The notes under the pieces: generated by a model | Told to the model about the DNA's origin: nothing | The model's database searches: none | Seen by the model: only the letters and a program-made list of their open reading frames with translations | Program-made: the position numbers and the translations under genes | Shown here: positions 23,272 to 24,747 of the stretch, piece by piece | Numbering within the stretch: position 1 is the stretch's first letter | How the letters are laid out: each line of letters starts with the position of its first letter | Assembly (NCBI GenBank): GCA_050257395.1 | Contig: JBLMWU010000044.1 | Coordinates: forward strand, 1-24,747 | Reading direction: 5' to 3' | Origin: JAIRTY01 sp050257395 | GTDB taxonomy: Bacteria; Actinomycetota; Actinomycetes; Streptosporangiales; Streptosporangiaceae | DNA: 24,747 nt

Positions 23272-23397
23272 CTACCGATGAGTAACACCTCGTAGCCGGC
23301 CCTCGCCAGATAGGCCGGCACAGGCCGGTGCGCCCAGCCCGGCAGCCCGCCGCACGCCGCCCGGGTGGCGGCTCTGGGTCCGGCGCAGCAAGGGCTG

Positions 23398-23903
23398 ATG
23401 TGCTTACATAGCCAGGTGCCGGAGGCGGGGAAGGACCGGGCCAGGGCGCTGGGCAGCGAGCTGATCGAGGTACACGACTGGCTCCGGCGGGAGCTGCGGC
23501 TGCTGCAGGCGGAGCTGGCGGACGGGAGCACCGATCGGTCGCGGCGGCGGGTTCGCTGCGCGCTCACTGCCTCAGCTTCTGCGCCGCCCTCGCCAGCCAC
23601 CACACCAGCGAAGACCGCCGGGCGTTCCCCGCCCTCGCCGCCCAGCTCCCCGGGCTGACGGCGGTGCTGGCGGAACTGGAGCGCGACCACCAGCTGGTCG
23701 CCGCGATTCTCCGCCGGGCAGAGCAGATCGCGGCAGAAGCTGGCGAGGGGAACCTTGCGGCGCTGCGGGCAGAACTCGACGGCCTGGCGGCGATACTCGA
23801 ATCACACTTCCGCTGGGAGGAGCGCAGGCTGGTGGCCGCGCTGAACGAGCTGGACCAGCCCGGCGCCACGGCCGCGGACCTGTTCGGACTGCCCGATAAA
23901 TGA
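23398..23903 (+). pseudogene. Hemerythrin (HHE) domain protein, frameshifted
   Basis: Two frames together encode one hemerythrin-type domain. The first, from ATG 23398 (AAGGG upstream), gives GSELIEVHDWLRRELRLLQAELADG, ending near 23530. The second, frame-shifted by -1, continues LRAHCLSFCAALASHHTSEDRRAFPALAAQLPGLTAVLAELERDHQLVAAIL and ends ESHFRWEERRLVAALNELD at 23903. All metal-binding positions of the non-haem di-iron site are present across the two parts (VHDWL, HHTSED, ERDHQL, SHFRWEE). One base appears to be missing in a GCGGCGGCGG tract near 23541-23550. It may be a pseudogene or a sequencing/assembly error. Confidence 0.72.
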
Positions 23904-23906
23904 GCG

Positions 23907-23947
23907 GTTCAGATAGGACCCCCGGGGTGGTCCTGGGGAGTCTGAAC
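23907..23947. terminator. Nested hairpin downstream of the hemerythrin gene
   Basis: Outer arms GTTCAGA (23907-23913) and TCTGAAC (23941-23947) enclose an inner stem AGGACC (23915-23920) with GGTCCT (23929-23934). It begins 3 nt after the hemerythrin stop and lies between convergent genes, so it could terminate transcription from both sides. Confidence 0.6.
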
Positions 23948-23988
23948 GGGCGGGCCTTTCGCTGCTGGTGGGAGTTCGCTGTCGCTGA

Positions 23989-24321
23989 TCAGGGTGGGTG
24001 GTGACGCTGCCCGGACAACCGGCTGCGTCCGGTTTCTGGCAGCGGGGCCGGTGGCACGCCCGGGCTGGTGGCGGTGATGGCTTCGGTTTGGCGCATGCGT
24101 CCGAGTAGCCGGTCTGGGTCGGGTGAGGTGATGATGATGTCTCGCGGGGCCTTGAACAGGGGGAAGGCGTAGTAACGGCGGCTGTGGGTGCCCCAGAGCA
24201 GGAGCCAGTGGGGGTTGGCGTGCTGGAGGCGGGCGGCGGTCAGCCGCTCCCTTGGGTCGTACCTGCGGGCACCGTCCTTCCCGCTGCCACGTGCGGGTTC
24301 AGGGGCCTGGCTGGCGTTCAC
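23989..24321 (-). CDS. Small hypothetical protein, 110 aa
   Basis: I do not recognise a named family. The core RERLTAARLQHANPHWLLLWGTHSRRYYAFPLF is rich in aromatics (W-L-L-L-W-G-x-x-x-R-R-Y-Y-A-F-P) and the pattern resembles small hypothetical proteins of actinobacteria. Then come IIITSPDPDRLLGRMRQTE and a Pro-rich tail. No signal peptide or membrane helix is seen. It starts with GTG 24321, overlapping the stop of the upstream gene by 4 bp (GTGA), so it is translationally coupled to that gene. Confidence 0.65.
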   Translation of the reverse strand: MNASQAPEPARGSGKDGARRYDPRERLTAARLQHANPHWLLLWGTHSRRYYAFPLFKAPRDIIITSPDPDRLLGRMRQTEAITATSPGVPPAPLPETGRSRLSGQRHHPP

Positions 24322-24566
24322 CTCCAGCCTCGCTGGTTGTGCAGGGTGTTCTCATCTGCCTGGGCGATGTGTTCCAGGAGCCGGCCGGGATGGTCGCCGT
24401 GGGTGAGGGCGCCGTCTCCTAACCGGCGGGCGCACCAGATGATCCCCTGGTGGGTGGTGGTGACGGTCCAGGCTTCCCAGCGTGGGGTGATGGAGTGCTG
24501 GACGCGGCGCAGGGCTTCGCCGGTGGGCAGCGCTGTCCAGGGGTCGTCGTGAGGGTCGGGTGGCAT
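24318..24566 (-). CDS. Small hypothetical protein, 82 aa
   Basis: An 82-residue protein without a family I can name. It contains GEALRRVQHSITPRWEAWTVTTTHQGIIWCARRLGDG and a C-terminal helix (HPGRLLEHIAQAD). Like the gene it overlaps, it has a strand pattern with repeated Trp, suggesting the two products are related in fold. ATG 24566 has an excellent ribosome binding site (AGGAGGGG). Its leader carries a strong hairpin at 24601-24632 and a promoter at 24670-24698. Confidence 0.68.
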   Translation of the reverse strand: MPPDPHDDPWTALPTGEALRRVQHSITPRWEAWTVTTTHQGIIWCARRLGDGALTHGDHPGRLLEHIAQADENTLHNQRGWR

Positions 24567-24600
24567 GGGTGAGCCCCTCCTGCGGTGGGGTGATCTCTAG

Positions 24601-24632
24601 GCCCTGGCCGGTGTTGGCGCACCGGCCAGGGC
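24601..24632 (-). promoter_or_regulatory. Perfect 13-bp hairpin in the leader of the small gene pair
   Basis: GCCCTGGCCGGTG (24601-24613) and CACCGGCCAGGGC (24620-24632) pair perfectly around a 6-nt loop. It lies between the predicted transcription start and the ribosome binding site on the reverse strand, so it could be an attenuator or stabilising leader element. It could also be the terminator of a gene beyond the window. Confidence 0.55.
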
Positions 24633-24669
24633 TGCTCGTTTGCTGGTGCTGGCAGGCCAGGCAGGAGAG

Positions 24670-24698
24670 ATTCTATGTGATGCTTATTGATACGTGAA
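24670..24698 (-). promoter_or_regulatory. Promoter of the small gene pair
   Basis: On the reverse strand TTCACG (24698-24693), 17 bp and TAGAAT (24675-24670) match the sigma70 pattern at 4 of 6 and 5 of 6 positions. The predicted start near 24663 leaves a leader of about 97 nt before ATG 24566. Confidence 0.5.
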
Positions 24699-24747
24699 GC
24701 TTCCCGCATGTTCTTGCAGGTCATGGGTACTTTACGGTTCGGGGCAT

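Noticed and set aside
21074..23281. 735-codon forward ORF opposite the acyl-CoA dehydrogenase
   Set aside because: Composition typical of an antisense GC-rich frame. The reverse strand has full family motifs.
23295..23319. GCCGGCC / GGCCGGC inverted repeat
   Set aside because: A 7-bp GC-only repeat is expected by chance at this base composition.
23290..23350. Reverse-strand peptide VPAYLARAGYEVLLIGSTGQ upstream of the acyl-CoA dehydrogenase
   Set aside because: It resembles a dinucleotide-binding segment by chance, has no start or domain continuation and crosses the promoter region.

Overview
This is a very GC-rich, densely coded bacterial window, typical of a high-GC actinomycete (Actinobacteria). 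The reasons are DUF5996 and deazaflavin-dependent nitroreductase genes, a PknB-like Ser/Thr kinase with an extracellular domain, many one-component MarR, TetR and GntR regulators, GTG starts, and several promoters whose -10 box sits 6-7 nt before a start codon, as in leaderless mRNAs. A soil or filamentous genus such as one of the Streptosporangiales would fit, but the genus cannot be fixed from the sequence. I see no rRNA, tRNA, CRISPR array, insertion sequence or phage.

Layout. 1-3.6 kb holds mostly reverse-strand housekeeping or accessory genes: DUF5996, an orphan small protein, a flavin-reductase-like protein and a spermidine-synthase-like protein, with a forward F420-type nitroreductase between them. 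A short glycosyltransferase remnant lies at 3.7 kb. 3.8-6.65 kb is a MarR-controlled unit: an NTF2-like protein and MarR on the reverse strand, divergent from a DHA2-type drug exporter, with a perfect inverted repeat inside the shared promoter and a strong terminator after the exporter. 6.65-7.0 kb is gene-poor with a perfect 28-bp dyad, followed by a STAS protein.

7.5-12.04 kb is the most coherent module: promoter and dyad, M20 metallopeptidase, FadR-type GntR regulator, alpha/beta hydrolase and APC permease, overlapping or tightly packed and closed by a 17-bp-stem terminator. It looks like a self-regulated uptake-and-hydrolysis pathway for an unknown amide or ester. Just after it lie an orphan 25-bp palindrome and a broken HAAS-like segment. 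12.2-13.8 kb is a divergent TetR/hydrolase pair around a 20-bp palindrome.

13.9-17.6 kb holds a GNAT acetyltransferase, an Asp-box (BNR-like) lipoprotein and a convergent membrane Ser/Thr kinase. 17.9-20.5 kb holds an ArsC-like thiol protein, an RNase Z-like metallo-hydrolase and an AI-2E-family transporter. 20.5-21.2 kb is a HigBA-type toxin-antitoxin pair. 21.3-23.2 kb is a long very-long-chain-type acyl-CoA dehydrogenase. 23.4-23.9 kb is a frameshifted hemerythrin gene. The right end carries two overlapping small unknown genes behind a promoter and a hairpin leader.
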